A DNA stretch of 5,721 nucleotides from DATADF01 sp046263155 (GTDB taxonomy: Bacteria > Actinomycetota > CADDZG01 > WHSQ01): assembly GCA_046263155.1 (NCBI GenBank), contig JBHELF010000064.1:1-5721 (forward strand). Direction: 5' to 3'. A program made the position numbers and the translations under genes. Below, in pieces: positions 5,130 to 5,721 of the stretch; the stretch's first letter is position 1, and each line of letters starts with the position of its first letter. The notes beneath the pieces were generated by a model. It did not search any database, was not told the origin of the DNA, and saw only the letters and a list, made by a program, of their open reading frames with translations.

Positions 5130-5721
5130 ATGCCACAAGCACGCAGCGACGGCACCACCGTCAACTATGAGGACACCGGCGGGCACGGCCTTCCGGTTCT
5201 ATTGGTGCATGCGTTCCCCCTCCGAGGCGCGATGTGGGAGGGACAGGTCGAAGCCTTAAGCGATCGTTTTCGTTTCATCGTCCCGGACTTGAAGGGTTTC
5301 GGGTCGAGCGAGGCTCCCGACGACCCGTCGCAGTATTCGATGGATGCCTTCGCCGCCGAGCTCGGCGCGGTGCTCGACGCCGCAGATGTCCCCAAAGCGG
5401 CCTACGTCGGACTCTCCATCGGCGGATACATCGCCTTCGCATTCTTCCGAAAGTACGCCGATCGTCTAACCGGCCTGGTGCTGGCCGATTGCAAGGCCGA
5501 GAACGATCCCTCCGAGGTGATCGCGAAACGGACGGCTCAACAGGAGCAAGTCAAGTCGGAGGGGACCGCCCCGGTGATCGAGGCGTTGACCGGGGCTTTG
5601 CTCTCCGAAGCAACTCGCGAGAAAAAAGAGGATGTAGTTGAGCGCACGCGAGAGCTCATGGATAACCCGCCTGCCGGCTTCATCGGCGCGCTCGAGGCTA
5701 TGAAGAAGCGGCCCGACTCGA
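5130..5721 (+). CDS. Alpha/beta hydrolase, C-terminus cut off by the window edge
   Basis: The first 197 residues of an alpha/beta-hydrolase-fold enzyme (family usually about 250-280). The order is typical: LLVHAFPL (24-31) forms the oxyanion-hole HG-type loop with Ala in place of Gly; FIVPDLKGFGSSEAP (49-63) is the conserved strand and loop; and VGLSIGGYIAF (93-103) is the nucleophile elbow with Ser96. LTGLVLADCKAEND follows the next strand. The helical cap begins about 127. The catalytic Asp or its equivalent and the final His lie beyond the window. It resembles enol-lactonase/esterase-type hydrolases (3-oxoadipate enol-lactonase-like), but the fold covers many reactions, so no substrate is assigned. 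There is no signal peptide; probably cytosolic. The start is fixed by the Shine-Dalgarno at 5117-5122, and the 33-nt gap suggests cotranscription with the histidine kinase. Confidence 0.92.
   Translation, partial: MPQARSDGTTVNYEDTGGHGLPVLLVHAFPLRGAMWEGQVEALSDRFRFIVPDLKGFGSSEAPDDPSQYSMDAFAAELGAVLDAADVPKAAYVGLSIGGYIAFAFFRKYADRLTGLVLADCKAENDPSEVIAKRTAQQEQVKSEGTAPVIEALTGALLSEATREKKEDVVERTRELMDNPPAGFIGALEAMKKRPDS

Noticed and set aside
1..5721. Mobile element, CRISPR array, tRNA/rRNA or riboswitch
   Set aside because: Reading both strands showed no transposase or integrase, no regularly spaced repeats, no tRNA cloverleaf and no riboswitch-like leader; spacers between genes are all under about 100 nt.

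Overview
The window is GC-rich chromosomal DNA (about 60% by eye) from a bacterium, most likely an actinomycete-like lineage (Actinomycetota or a near relative). Four points support this. The histidine-phosphatase protein carries a signature I associate with an actinobacterial family (Rv0525-like). Two of the seven genes start with GTG. Several starts lack a Shine-Dalgarno (SD) sequence but have a -10-like hexamer 6-7 nt upstream, as in leaderless mRNAs. The saccharopine-dehydrogenase-like oxidoreductase resembles mycobacterial trans-acting enoyl reductases. The taxonomic call is inference; there is no rRNA or other marker here.

Layout. Bases 1-1739 hold a leftward two-gene unit: a histidine phosphatase (GTG start) followed 12 nt later by pyruvate kinase, whose C-terminus runs off the left edge. 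A 38-nt divergent spacer (1740-1777) separates this unit from a rightward run: a saccharopine-dehydrogenase-like NAD(P)-dependent oxidoreductase, a 131-aa protein of unknown family, and a 103-aa three-helix membrane protein. That run ends at a strong intrinsic terminator (3707-3741). A second rightward unit follows: a histidine kinase with six predicted membrane helices and no response regulator beside it, then an alpha/beta hydrolase truncated by the right edge. Coding density is high and no gene-free stretch exceeds about 100 bases. I see no RNA gene, CRISPR array, insertion sequence, integrase or repeat family.

Function. The left unit is central metabolism (phosphoenolpyruvate plus ADP to pyruvate plus ATP) joined to a small phosphatase. 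The right side combines a possibly lipid-linked reductase, small proteins of unknown role, a membrane sensor kinase and a serine-type hydrolase. Nothing in the sequence shows that these act in one pathway.

The best points for a second look are residue-level. Pyruvate kinase has replaced the potassium-site residues in a pattern that predicts K+-independent activity. The histidine kinase lacks the Thr/Asn normally needed for phosphatase activity. The divergent spacer could drive two leaderless transcripts. I found no clear undescribed multi-gene system.
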